DNA from: JAPWJZ01 sp035626855
GTDB lineage: Bacteria > Pseudomonadota > Alphaproteobacteria > Micavibrionales > UBA2020
Reading direction: 5' to 3'
Assembly (NCBI GenBank): GCA_035626855.1
Contig: DASPMW010000124.1
Span: 1 to 22,968 of the forward strand
Length of the DNA stretch: 22,968 nt
Part shown: in pieces, positions 1-7,538 of the stretch
Layout: every line of letters starts with the position of its first letter
How positions within the stretch are numbered: the first letter of the stretch is position 1
The notes under the pieces: generated by a model
What the model saw: the letters and a program-made list of their open reading frames with translations, nothing else
The model's database searches: none
Told to the model about the DNA's origin: nothing
Program-made: the position numbers and the translations under genes

Positions 1-33
1 GCCGAAACCAAAAAAAAATCTAAAGCCGCTTAA
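1..33 (+). CDS. groS: C-terminal end of upstream ORF, probable co-chaperonin GroES (partial)
   Basis: The first 11 codons read in frame to a TAA stop at 31-33 and give a Lys/Ala-rich tail (AETKKKSKAA). The groL start codon follows 24 nt later with its own Shine-Dalgarno sequence. GroES genes almost always sit directly upstream of groL, so this is most likely the end of groS with a short charged C-terminal extension. Too little is visible to show any GroES motif; the call rests on position. Confidence 0.55.
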   Translation, partial: AETKKKSKAA

Positions 34-43
34 CAAGTAATTT

Positions 44-50
44 AAAGGAG
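44..50 (+). promoter_or_regulatory. Shine-Dalgarno sequence of groL
   Basis: AAAGGAG lies seven nucleotides upstream of the ATG at 58 and fixes the groL start. Confidence 0.8.
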
Positions 51-57
51 TCACAAC

Positions 58-1701
58 ATGGCTGCTAAAGAAGTCAAATTCTCTGCCGAAGCGCGCGCCA
101 AGATGCTGAAAGGCGTCGATACGCTTGCGAACGCAGTGAAAGTCACCCTCGGTCCCAAGGGCCGCAACGTCGTCATTTCGAAATCCTTCGGCGCGCCGCG
201 CATCACCAAAGACGGCGTGACCGTCGCGAAAGAAATCGAGCTCGATGACAATTTCGAGAACATGGGCGCGCAGATGGTGCGCGAAGTCGCTTCCAAGACC
301 AACGACATGGCTGGCGACGGCACCACCACCGCAACCGTCCTGGCGCAGGCGATCTTCCGCGAAGGCGTGAAGTCGGTCGCCGCCGGCATGAACCCGATGG
401 ACCTGAAGCGCGGCATCGACAAGGCAGTTGCCGCTGTCGTCGCGGACATCCAGTCGCGCGCGAAGAAAATCTCGAAGTCGAACGAAATCGCGCAAGTCGG
501 CACGATCTCGGCGAACGGCGAGAAAGAAATCGGCGACATCCTCGCGAAGGCGATGGAAAAAGTCGGCAATGAAGGCGTGATCACGGTCGAAGAAGCAAAA
601 TCCCTCGACACCGAACTCGATGTCGTCGAAGGCATGCAGTTCGACCGCGGCTACCTCTCCCCTTACTTCATCACCAACGCCGACAAGATGGTCTGCGAGC
701 TGGAAAGCCCCTACATCCTGTTCTTCGAGAAAAAACTCTCGAACCTGCAGTCGATGCTTCCCATCCTCGAAGCCGTCGTCCAGTCGGGCAAGCCCCTGCT
801 GATCGTGGCGGAAGATGTCGAAGGCGAAGCGCTCGCGACCCTCGTCGTGAACAAGCTGCGCGGCGGCCTGAAAGTGGCTGCTGTGAAGGCTCCGGGCTTC
901 GGCGACCGCCGCAAGGCAATGCTGGAAGACATGGCGATCCTTACCACCGGTGAAGTGATCTCCGAAGACCTCGGTATCAAGCTGGAATCGGTCACCCTGA
1001 ACCAGCTCGGCCGCGCGAAACGCGTCCGCATCACCAAGGACGACACGACCATCATCGGCGGCGCCGGCGCGAAGAAAGACATCGACGGCCGCATCGCACA
1101 GCTGAAGGCGCAGATCGCTGAAACGACCTCCGACTACGACAAGGAAAAACTGCAGGAACGACTCGCGAAACTCGCGGGCGGCGTTGCGGTCATCCGCGTC
1201 GGCGGCGCGACCGAAGTCGAAGTGAAAGAGCGCAAGGACCGCGTTGACGATGCCGTACACGCGACCCGCGCGGCTGTGGAAGAAGGCATTGTCGCCGGCG
1301 GCGGCACGGCTCTCCTCTACGCAACGCTCGCGCTGAAGAAGCTGAAGGCATCGAACCGCGACGAGGAAGTGGGCATCGAGATCATTGCCCGCGCCATCGA
1401 AGCGCCGATCCGCCAGATCGCCTTCAACGCAGGCGTCGAAGGCTCCATGGTCGTCGGCAAGCTGCTCGAGCAGAAAGACTTCAACCGCGGCTATGATGCG
1501 CAAAACGGCGAATACACCGACATGGTGAAAGCCGGCATCATCGACCCGGTAAAGGTCGTTCGCCACGCGCTGCAGGACGCGGCTTCCATCGCCGGCCTGA
1601 TGATCACCACCGAAGCCACCATCGCCGACCTCCCCAAAAAGGATGAAGGCCATGCAGGCGGCGGCCATGGCGGTCACGGCGGCATGGACGGCATGATGTA
1701 A
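58..1701 (+). CDS. groL: 60 kDa chaperonin GroEL
   Basis: This cytosolic ATP-dependent chaperonin forms a double seven-subunit ring that encloses unfolded proteins under a GroES lid. The 547-residue product is the standard family length. It carries the N-terminal LGPKGRNVV segment (res 31-39), Asp52, and the ATP-binding GDGTTTATV motif with Asp87 (res 86-94). A DDAVHATRAAVEEG segment holds the ATPase aspartate equivalent to E. coli Asp398, and a GGMDGMM-type tail closes the protein. The tail also has a His/Gly run (GHAGGGHGGHGG), a common variant of the GGM repeats. The start is set by AAAGGAG at 44-50. A strong terminator follows at 1730. A CIRCE operator or heat-shock promoter would lie upstream of groS, outside the window. 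Confidence 0.98.
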   Translation: MAAKEVKFSAEARAKMLKGVDTLANAVKVTLGPKGRNVVISKSFGAPRITKDGVTVAKEIELDDNFENMGAQMVREVASKTNDMAGDGTTTATVLAQAIFREGVKSVAAGMNPMDLKRGIDKAVAAVVADIQSRAKKISKSNEIAQVGTISANGEKEIGDILAKAMEKVGNEGVITVEEAKSLDTELDVVEGMQFDRGYLSPYFITNADKMVCELESPYILFFEKKLSNLQSMLPILEAVVQSGKPLLIVAEDVEGEALATLVVNKLRGGLKVAAVKAPGFGDRRKAMLEDMAILTTGEVISEDLGIKLESVTLNQLGRAKRVRITKDDTTIIGGAGAKKDIDGRIAQLKAQIAETTSDYDKEKLQERLAKLAGGVAVIRVGGATEVEVKERKDRVDDAVHATRAAVEEGIVAGGGTALLYATLALKKLKASNRDEEVGIEIIARAIEAPIRQIAFNAGVEGSMVVGKLLEQKDFNRGYDAQNGEYTDMVKAGIIDPVKVVRHALQDAASIAGLMITTEATIADLPKKDEGHAGGGHGGHGGMDGMM

Positions 1702-1729
1702 TCATCAGCCGATCTGCTGAAACAAAAGA

Positions 1730-1760
1730 GGGCCGGATGAAAATCCGGCCCTTCTTTTTT
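1730..1760 (+). terminator. Rho-independent terminator of groL
   Basis: A perfect 9-bp stem, GGGCCGGAT (1730-1738) with ATCCGGCCC (1743-1751), has a GAAA tetraloop and is followed by TTCTTTTTT. It lies 29 nt after the groL stop. Confidence 0.92.
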
Positions 1761-2182
1761 GCGGGTTCCCCGTGATCCGCCCGGAAACCCAGCGCGTAGA
1801 AATTGTGAAGGACGGGAGGGTGATGCCCGCCCTAGTCTGGTTGGCCTTGCTTTTCTTTAAAGGGAGGTTGCGATGACACTTCGCACTTATCACCCGGCGG
1901 CAATTCTGCCGCAAAGCTTTCTCGCATTCCGCCGCTGGCTGAGACGCCGGCACGGGGGCCGGCCCCCTCCGGCGGGGCGGACCGTTCCCTTGGCTGAAGG
2001 GAGGGACATCGTGAAATCAAGAAACATAGTGGATCCGCGCGAACCCGTCCGCAACGGACGAATGGCACCGTCGCGCTGATGGCGCTGGCGCTTGCGGTGG
2101 CCCTGGCCTTCGCAGTGACGCGCGCCCTGAAGCGGTGACGCTGCTGCGGGTTGGCAACGCTTATATAAAAATGGAGGTAAAT
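1761..2182. other. Gap between groL and hsp20: no recognised gene
   Basis: This 422-bp stretch holds the small ORF at 1873-2079 and a 14-nt perfect palindrome, GGGGGCCGGCCCCC (1954-1967). A 19-codon ORF at 2079-2138 would encode an almost wholly hydrophobic peptide ending in Lys-Arg. The last 45 bases are the hsp20 leader, AT-rich just before the start codon. I see no convincing sigma-32 promoter. I also cannot draw a convincing ROSE-type thermometer around the SD, although such elements are known before alphaproteobacterial small heat-shock genes. Confidence 0.5.
1873..2079 (+). CDS. Small Arg-rich hypothetical protein (uncertain)
   Basis: A 68-codon ORF starts with ATG at 1873. A good ribosome-binding site, AGGGAGG (1861-1867), lies five nucleotides upstream. 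The product is basic (FRRWLRRRHGG near the N-terminus) with no signal peptide or membrane segment and no family I recognise. A second SD-like GGGAGG precedes an in-frame GTG at 2011. It lies between the groL terminator and hsp20 in a stretch with no other gene. The SD is the only positive evidence; the long GC palindrome inside it (1954-1967) argues for caution. It may be a small real gene, a leader, or the remains of a decayed gene. Confidence 0.3.
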   Translation: MTLRTYHPAAILPQSFLAFRRWLRRRHGGRPPPAGRTVPLAEGRDIVKSRNIVDPREPVRNGRMAPSR

Positions 2183-2734
2183 ATGAGCATTGATGTCAAA
2201 AAATGGAAGCCTTGGAACTGGTTCCGCGGCGAGCAGGAGCAGGAAGGCGCAAGCGCGCCGCTCCCAGCCGCGCGCGACAGCTTCTTCAGCGAATTTCACC
2301 GCGATTTCGACCGGTTGTTCGACCGCATGGTGCAACAGGCCGGCATGCTGACGCCGTCACTGGAGCATTTTCCGCTACGCTTTGGCGGCGGCATGCTGAA
2401 GCCGAGCGTCGATATCCGTGAGTCCAAAACTGCCTACACGATAGCGGCTGAAATTCCAGGTGTCACCGAGAAGGACATCCGTCTCGAAATTGCGCATGGC
2501 GCGCTCGTCTTGTCGGGCGAAAAGCGCAAGGAAAGCGAGGAAAGTGACGGCCACTGGCACCGCAGTGAGCGGTCCTACGGCGCATTCCGCCGGGTACTCA
2601 ACCTGCCCGAGGACGCAGATGCGGACCAGGTGGAGGCACAGTTTGCGGCTGGCGTGCTTACGATAACGGTAGCAAGGCGGCAGCTGGCAAAAGGAGACGA
2701 CGCCAAAGTCATCAGCATCCGCCGCGCGGCCTGA
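2183..2734 (+). CDS. Small heat-shock protein, Hsp20/alpha-crystallin family
   Basis: This ATP-independent holdase binds unfolding proteins in the cytosol and passes them to DnaK or GroEL. The product is 183 residues. The N-terminal arm is aromatic and acidic. The alpha-crystallin domain starts near res 72 (KPSVDIRESKTAYTIAAEIPG) and ends with the diagnostic A-x-x-x-G-V-L-T-I-T-V strand. The C-terminus has an I-S-I motif, the I-x-I/V anchor used in oligomer assembly. I chose the ATG at 2183 because GGAGG (2173-2177) is five nucleotides upstream; a GTG at 2135 would add 16 residues but lacks this support. It lies directly downstream of groEL, so the area is a small chaperone cluster. A terminator follows at 2761. 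Confidence 0.93.
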   Translation: MSIDVKKWKPWNWFRGEQEQEGASAPLPAARDSFFSEFHRDFDRLFDRMVQQAGMLTPSLEHFPLRFGGGMLKPSVDIRESKTAYTIAAEIPGVTEKDIRLEIAHGALVLSGEKRKESEESDGHWHRSERSYGAFRRVLNLPEDADADQVEAQFAAGVLTITVARRQLAKGDDAKVISIRRAA

Positions 2735-2760
2735 ATAATTTCTTTCTATCGCCTGAAACC

Positions 2761-2789
2761 TGCCGGGCCAACGTGCCCGGCATTTTTTT
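2761..2789 (+). terminator. Rho-independent terminator of hsp20
   Basis: GCCGGGC (2762-2768) pairs with GCCCGGC (2775-2781) and is followed by A and seven Ts. The T run touches the stop codon (2788-2790) of the convergent ankyrin gene. The minus-strand copy has no T tract after the stem, so it terminates only the plus-strand transcript. Confidence 0.9.
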
Positions 2790-3285
2790 ACCGCGCCTGC
2801 AGCGGGCGCTGCACGCGGCTGATGCCGCGCTTCGGCACGGCTTCTTCAAGCATCTCGCGGATCTCGGGCTTGTGGCGGGCGAGCGCGAGGGCGTCGTAGC
2901 CGAATTCGTTTTTCTGGAGCGGGTTGGCATGGTTGAGCAGCAGCAGCGACACCATCGCATGGTCGCTGTGACGCACGGCCTTGTTGAGAGGGAATTCGGA
3001 GGCCTCGTCCGGCAAGTTCACATCCGCGCCGCGCTTCAAGAGCTCGACGGCAAGGGCGTGATGACCCTTGGCGACGGTGACATGCAGCAGGGACTGGATG
3101 ACCGCGCTTTCGCGCACGGCGCTTTCGGAATCGACCGGCACGCCCATATCGAGAAGCTGGGTCAGCCGCCACAGGTCGCCCTGCTCCGCCATCTGGAAGG
3201 CGGTTTCCGCCTGGATAGCGGCCGGCTGCGCCCGCATCAGGTCCCGCCAGAGAAGGTCTTCATGGGTCGGTCTCGCGTCGGTCAT
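2788..3285 (-). CDS. Ankyrin-repeat protein
   Basis: The product is 165 residues with no signal peptide or membrane segment. At least two ankyrin-type helix-loop-helix units are clear. One reads LHVTVAKGHHALAVELLKRG followed by ADVNLPDE. The next reads PLNKAVRHSDHAMVSLLLLN followed by HANPLQKNEFGYDAL. A degenerate unit precedes them (AFQMAEQGDLWRLTQLLDMG, then VPVDSE). Ankyrin repeats are protein-binding scaffolds; nothing here names the partner. The ATG at 3285 is preceded by TGGAG at normal spacing and is preferred over the TTG at 3309. The gene is convergent with hsp20 and divergent from mutM. The last repeat ends close to a basic C-terminus. Confidence 0.85.
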   Translation of the reverse strand: MTDARPTHEDLLWRDLMRAQPAAIQAETAFQMAEQGDLWRLTQLLDMGVPVDSESAVRESAVIQSLLHVTVAKGHHALAVELLKRGADVNLPDEASEFPLNKAVRHSDHAMVSLLLLNHANPLQKNEFGYDALALARHKPEIREMLEEAVPKRGISRVQRPLQAR

Positions 3286-3516
3286 CTTCACTCCAGGTGA
3301 TAGAGGCAATTATGGATACTGCGCCCTAACGCTGCGGTCAAAGAAAAGCGCGAATGATTCTCAAAAAAGAAACTAAACCCCTGAATTATCGGGAAATGCG
3401 ATATTTTATTACGTCAATACCGCCCCTTTCGCATGTAATCGCAGCGGTTTCCGGCGGCAGCGAATGGCCTTATACTCGCCTCCAGCCCATCTTGGCGACC
3501 ACTTACGCGGAAGAGT

Positions 3517-4353
3517 ATGCCTGAATTACCCGAGGTCGAAACCGTCTGCCGGGGCCTGTCAAAGACGATGACGGGCGAAAAAATCATGCGCGTCGAAACC
3601 TTGCGCGGCAACCTGCGCATCCCCTTCCCGCAGCGCCTGCCGGATATCGCGGGCAAAAAAGTTCTGAACATCACGCGCCGCGCGAAATATATCCTTATCA
3701 ACCTCGACAGCCATGACACGCTGATCATCCATCTCGGAATGTCGGGGCGGATGGTGACGCATGCGAAAAAGCAGCCGCGCGAAAAGCACGACCATATGGT
3801 CATCACCATGAAGGGCGGGACGGAAATCGTCTTCAACGACGCGCGCCGTTTCGGCATGGTCGATCTCGCGCGCACTCACGAATTGCCGCAGCATAAATTC
3901 TTTGCCCATCTGGGGCCGGAGCCGCTCGACCGGAATTTCAGCGCGGCCTACCTGCTGGATCGCCTCAAGGATAAAAAGATCGCGATCAAGCTCGCGATCA
4001 TGGACCAGCAGCTCGTGGTCGGTGTGGGCAATATCTATGCCTCCGAAGCTCTCTATTGCGCGGCGGTCGACCCGACGCGCCCCGCCAATAGCCTCAAGAA
4101 AGCCGAAATCACAAAGCTCGTCGAGTGTATTCGCCTCGTGCTGAAAGCCTCGATCAAGGCAGGCGGCAGTTCCTTGCGCGACTATGTGCAGGCGGATGGC
4201 GAACTCGGCTATTTCCAGCACAGCTTCAAGGTCTATGACCGCAAGGGAGAGGCCTGCTCGCGCTGTACCTGCAATGTCGGTAAAACAGGCGGCATTTTAA
4301 AAATCACCCAGGGCGCGCGCTCGACCTTTTATTGCCCGCGCAAACAGAAATGA
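3517..4353 (+). CDS. mutM: Formamidopyrimidine-DNA glycosylase (Fpg/MutM)
   Basis: This base-excision repair enzyme removes 8-oxoguanine and formamidopyrimidines and nicks the abasic site. The 278-residue product begins M-PELPEVETV, giving the catalytic Pro2 and Glu3. It also has the HLGMSGRM loop, the NDARRFGM motif, and the helix-two-turn-helix segment around GVGNIYASEALYCA. The C-terminal zinc-finger region holds Cys247, Cys250 and Cys273 plus the DNA-contacting Arg268 (GARSTFYC). The fourth zinc ligand is missing: the usual C-x-x-C ending is C273-P-R-K276. An extra Cys252 could partly compensate. The next gene starts 15 nt downstream, so the two are probably co-transcribed. The family call is firm; full activity is uncertain because of the damaged finger. 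Confidence 0.95.
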   Translation: MPELPEVETVCRGLSKTMTGEKIMRVETLRGNLRIPFPQRLPDIAGKKVLNITRRAKYILINLDSHDTLIIHLGMSGRMVTHAKKQPREKHDHMVITMKGGTEIVFNDARRFGMVDLARTHELPQHKFFAHLGPEPLDRNFSAAYLLDRLKDKKIAIKLAIMDQQLVVGVGNIYASEALYCAAVDPTRPANSLKKAEITKLVECIRLVLKASIKAGGSSLRDYVQADGELGYFQHSFKVYDRKGEACSRCTCNVGKTGGILKITQGARSTFYCPRKQK

Positions 4354-4367
4354 AAAAGGAGACAGAC

Positions 4368-5146
4368 ATGGCAAGCTTTGAAAACATCCTGACGGAGCGC
4401 CGCGGCAAGACCGCGCTCATCACGCTCAACCGCCCCAAGGCGCTGAATGCGCTGTGCCAGGCGCTGATGGACGAACTCACCCGCGCGGTCGAGGAATTCG
4501 AGGCCGATAACAGCATCGCCGTCATCGTGCTGACCGGCAGCGAAAAGGCCTTTGCCGCCGGCGCCGATATCAAGGAAATGGCGCCCAAGAATTTCATGGA
4601 TGTCTACAAGGAAGACTTCATCACCCGCAACTGGGAACGCATCAGCCGCTGCCGCAAGCCGGTGATCGCGGCGGTTGCCGGATATTGCTTAGGCGGCGGC
4701 TGCGAACTTGCGATGATGTGCGATTTCATCATCGCCGCAGACACGGCGAAATTCAGCCAGCCTGAAATCACCATCGGCACCATTCCGGGCGCTGGCGGCA
4801 CGCAGCGCCTGACCCGCAGCGTCGGCAAGGCGAAGGCAATGGAGCTCTGCCTGACCGGACGCATGATGGACGCGGTTGAAGCCGAACGCGCGGGCCTGGT
4901 CGCCCGGGTCGTGCCCGCCGACAAGCTCTGGAAGATGCGCTTGCGACCGCGGAGAAAATCGCTGGCTTCTCCCAGCCGGTCGTGATGATGGCGAAGGAAT
5001 CTGTAAACCGCGCCTATGAGACGACTTTGTCAGAAGGCCTGCGCTTCGAGCGCCGCATGTTCCATGCGACTTTCGCGACCGAAGACCAGAAGGAGGGCAT
5101 GAAAGCCTTCGGGGAGAAGCGGCCCGCAACGTTTAAAGACAAGTAA
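4368..5146 (+). pseudogene. Enoyl-CoA hydratase/isomerase with a single-base frameshift
   Basis: The crotonase-fold enzyme hydrates trans-2-enoyl-CoA in fatty-acid breakdown. The start at 4368 (MASFENILTE) is set by AAGGAG at 4356-4361. The N-terminal part has the oxyanion-hole segment KAFAAGADIKEM and the two catalytic glutamates, Glu113 (GGGCELAMMCD) and Glu133 (QPEITIGTIPGAGG), 20 residues apart as in rat crotonase. Near 4925-4933 the frame breaks. The annotated frame runs into an Arg-rich tail and stops at 4985. The other frame continues with family sequence (LEDALATAEKIAGF, then FATEDQKEGMKAF) to a TAA at 5144-5146. Restoring one base after GACAAGCT gives a 259-residue protein, the usual size. 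The rest is undamaged, so this is either a very recent mutation or a sequencing error. Confidence 0.88.
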
Positions 5147-5161
5147 ATCAGCCGCTTGCAC

Positions 5162-5170
5162 TTATCCACA
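5162..5170 (+). promoter_or_regulatory. Consensus DnaA box
   Basis: TTATCCACA is a perfect match to the DnaA-box consensus TTATNCACA. It lies just upstream of the probable rpsT promoter and about 0.9 kb from dnaA. Confidence 0.6.
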
Positions 5171-5176
5171 ACTTTA

Positions 5177-5205
5177 TTGACTTTGCACGGGAACCCCTAT
5201 AAAAC
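5177..5205 (+). promoter_or_regulatory. Probable rpsT promoter
   Basis: TTGACT (5177-5182) matches a -35 hexamer. TAAAAC (5200-5205) follows at 17 bp, or TATAAA (5198-5203) at 15 bp. The pair lies about 90 bp before the rpsT start and six bases after a DnaA box, so DnaA binding could affect its use. Confidence 0.45.
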
Positions 5206-5296
5206 CGTCAAGTCCAAGGGCGCCGATACCTTTATATGGTGATTCCGGCCGCGCTTATTTGAATTTTGTAAAACGCAAGAAAGAGACTGAACCCAA

Positions 5297-5569
5297 ATGG
5301 CTATCACGAAGTCCGGCAAGAAACGCATCCGTCGCAACGCACGCCGCCAGGTGCTGAACAAGTCGCGCGTCTCCGAAATGCGCGGCAGCATCCGCAAGAT
5401 CGACGAAGCGGTGAAGGCGGGCGACGAGAAAGCGGCACAGGCGGCGCTGAAAGCGGCGCAGCCGAAAATGGCCCGCACCGCGCAGAAGGGCATCATCAGC
5501 AAGAAGACCATTTCGCGCAAGATCTCGCGCCTCTCCGCCCGCATCAAGAAGATGGGCGCGAAGAAGTAA
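5297..5569 (+). CDS. rpsT: 30S ribosomal protein bS20
   Basis: bS20 is a small helical protein that binds 16S rRNA early in 30S assembly. The product is 90 residues and very basic. It has the family opening (MAITKSGKKRIRRNARRQ), the central S-x-M-R-G-x-I-R-K-I segment, and the conserved KGIISKKTISRKISRL C-terminal part. Length and composition are typical. It has its own probable promoter upstream and a strong terminator downstream, so it appears to be monocistronic. Adjacency to dnaA is a common alphaproteobacterial arrangement. Confidence 0.97.
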   Translation: MAITKSGKKRIRRNARRQVLNKSRVSEMRGSIRKIDEAVKAGDEKAAQAALKAAQPKMARTAQKGIISKKTISRKISRLSARIKKMGAKK

Positions 5570-5603
5570 TAGTAGTCCCTTCGGGGAATCATACCAAACA
5601 TAG

Positions 5604-5636
5604 ACGCCGCGAATTTTTCGCGGCGTTTTTGTTTTT
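5604..5636 (+). terminator. Rho-independent terminator of rpsT
   Basis: A perfect 10-bp stem, ACGCCGCGAA (5604-5613) with TTCGCGGCGT (5617-5626), has a TTT loop and a tail of TTTTT-G-TTTTT. Confidence 0.93.
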
Positions 5637-6055
5637 GCAAGACGCTGAATCACCACAACGCGAAAAAATTCGCGCGTGAAAAAATTCCGCGCATGAAAGA
5701 GCGACCTGCGATTCACAAAAAAGATTCAAGAGAAAACATCGGGCGAAAAACTGCAAACTTCGGCATGTTTGTTTCGTTTTTAATTTTATCCACACATCGT
5801 CCTTGCGACTCATGCGCGCGGTTCGCTAAGGTCTCTTCACTTCACCAATTGCAAAAACAAACCGGCCGCGCTTCCTGCGTTGATTACATCGGTTTATCAG
5901 CAAGCTGTAGAAGAGACTTGAAGAAGGAACGACACAGAATCGCTTAAGCATCTCATCAAGAAGATGCGAGTTACTCTGCGGGAGTTCTGTCGCCGTCCAG
6001 CACGCGGCGAAGATGAGTACGGGCATTTACTTCTTGGGCATATATAAGGGCTTTC
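5637..6055 (+). promoter_or_regulatory. dnaA upstream region / candidate replication-origin segment
   Basis: This AT-rich, gene-free stretch lies before dnaA. It has a perfect DnaA box, TTATCCACA, at 5786-5794, preceded by a T-rich run. Two A-tract dyads lie at 5659-5692. Two hairpins are near the start codon: GCATCT (5948-5953) with AGATGC (5962-5967), and TCGCCG (5990-5995) with CGGCGA (6005-6010). DnaA often autoregulates through boxes at its own promoter. Only one box lies in this gap and one more before rpsT, which is few for a full oriC, so promoter control is the more modest reading. Confidence 0.45.
5659..5692. repeat. Two imperfect tandem A-tract palindromes upstream of dnaA
   Basis: CGCGAAAAAATTCGCGC (5659-5675) is followed by the near copy GTGAAAAAATTCCGCGC (5676-5692). 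The first is a palindrome with CGCGAA/TTCGCG arms. The rpsT terminator core, CGCGAATTTTTCGCG, is almost the reverse complement of the same word. The function is unknown; a protein-binding site or DNA bend is possible. Confidence 0.5.
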
Positions 6056-7468
6056 ATGTTTGAAAACGGACAACAAGTGACGGTTGATATTTCCTCCGAT
6101 GCCGCCACCTCCCAAAGCGCCGGGCAGCGCTTTGAACAAATCAAGACATTGCTGCAAAAAGAATTCGGCGACACCGCCTATCGCAGCTGGATTCTGCCGA
6201 TCGAGGCTGTTTCCTGCGCGGGCGGGACGCTGTCGCTTTCCGTCCCCACGCGCTTCATCCGCGACTGGGTAAAGACGCATTACGCGGACCGCATGCGCAG
6301 CCTGTGGACGCAGCATTTCGGCGCGATCGCGCGCGTCGAGGTCGCGGTATCCGGCAAGAAGCCCGATTCTGCCGCAGCGCCCGCCGGCGTCGCCTATGAG
6401 CGCCCCGCAATCGCCAATGAAAACGCGGCGCCGCCCGCTGCCGCTGATGATTTCTCCGTCGCGCTCGACCCGCGCTATACCTTCGACAACTTCGTCACGG
6501 GTTCTTCCAACGAATTCGCCTTCGCCGCCGCGCGCAAGATCGCGGACAACGAAAAGGTGACGTTCAACCCCCTGTTCCTGCAGGGCGGCGTCGGCCTTGG
6601 CAAGACGCACCTGATGCACGCGATCGCCCATGCGGCCCGCGCCAACGGGCGCAAGGTCGCCTATATGTCGGCCGAGAAATTCATGTATGACTTCGTGCGC
6701 GCGCTGCGCTTCCAGGACACGATGTCGTTCAAGGCGAAATTCCGCTCGGTCGATGTTCTGATGATCGACGATATCCAGTTCATCTGCGGCAAGGACGCGA
6801 CGCAGGAAGAATTCTTCCACACCTTCAACGCGCTGATCGACCAAGGCAAGCAGATCGTCATTTCCGCCGACCAGAGCCCCGCCGATATGGACGGGCTGGA
6901 GGAGCGCCTGCGCTCCCGCCTGTCGATGGGCTTGGTCGCCGCGATCCACCCGACAACCTACGAGCTGCGCCTTGGCATCCTGCAGTCCAAATGCGCGCAG
7001 ATGAAGCGCAACCTGCCGCAGGACGTGCTGGAATTCCTCGCAGCCAAGATCACTTCGAATGTCCGCGAGCTGGAGGGTGCGCTCAACCGCCTGATCGCGC
7101 ATGCCGAGCTTGTGAACCGCGCCGTGACCGTCGAAACCGCCTTCGACCTGCTGGCCGATATCCTGCGCGCCAACGACCGCCGCACGACCATCGAGGATAT
7201 CCAGCGCAAGGTGGCCGAGCATTACGGCATCCGTCTCTCCGACATGCACTCCCCCCGCCGCGCGCGTCCTGTCGCCCGGCCGCGCCAGCTGGCGATGTAC
7301 CTGTGCAAGCAGCTGACCACCCATTCCCTGCCGGAAATCGGCCGGAAATTCGGCGGCCGCGACCATACGACCATCATCCACGGCGTGCGCAAGATCGAGG
7401 AGCTGCTGGCGACCGACGCCACGCTCCGCGATGATGTCGATACGCTGAAACGCGCGATGGCCGTGTAA
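6056..7468 (+). CDS. dnaA: Chromosomal replication initiator DnaA
   Basis: DnaA binds DnaA boxes, melts oriC and recruits DnaB. The product is 470 residues. Domain I (about res 20-90) contains YRSWILPIE. A Pro/Ala-rich linker follows near res 100-130. The AAA+ domain has Walker A GGVGLGKT (177-184) and Walker B VLMIDD with Asp238. Domain IV has a helix-turn-helix and the family signature starting GRDHTTIIHGVRKIEE at res 434. AAGGG (6046-6050) lies five nucleotides before the ATG. The gene has its own long upstream region with a DnaA box. Its partner dnaB lies about 10 kb away on the opposite strand. Confidence 0.98.
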   Translation: MFENGQQVTVDISSDAATSQSAGQRFEQIKTLLQKEFGDTAYRSWILPIEAVSCAGGTLSLSVPTRFIRDWVKTHYADRMRSLWTQHFGAIARVEVAVSGKKPDSAAAPAGVAYERPAIANENAAPPAAADDFSVALDPRYTFDNFVTGSSNEFAFAAARKIADNEKVTFNPLFLQGGVGLGKTHLMHAIAHAARANGRKVAYMSAEKFMYDFVRALRFQDTMSFKAKFRSVDVLMIDDIQFICGKDATQEEFFHTFNALIDQGKQIVISADQSPADMDGLEERLRSRLSMGLVAAIHPTTYELRLGILQSKCAQMKRNLPQDVLEFLAAKITSNVRELEGALNRLIAHAELVNRAVTVETAFDLLADILRANDRRTTIEDIQRKVAEHYGIRLSDMHSPRRARPVARPRQLAMYLCKQLTTHSLPEIGRKFGGRDHTTIIHGVRKIEELLATDATLRDDVDTLKRAMAV

Positions 7469-7538
7469 CTTTTCCAGCGATTCCAGCGAATTGGCTTTGA
7501 GCCCCGATTTGGCCTATATTCGGGGTAAGGAGTAGTCC

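Noticed and set aside
1954..1967. Palindrome GGGGGCCGGCCCCC as a terminator
   Set aside because: It has no loop of workable size and no T tract, and it lies inside a possible small ORF.
5693..5947. An 84-codon ORF upstream of dnaA
   Set aside because: It spans the DnaA box and AT-rich regulatory stretch, lacks an SD, and its product has no protein-like pattern.
5897..7381. Long minus-strand frame opposite dnaA
   Set aside because: It is a shadow of dnaA, which has every DnaA motif in the plus strand.
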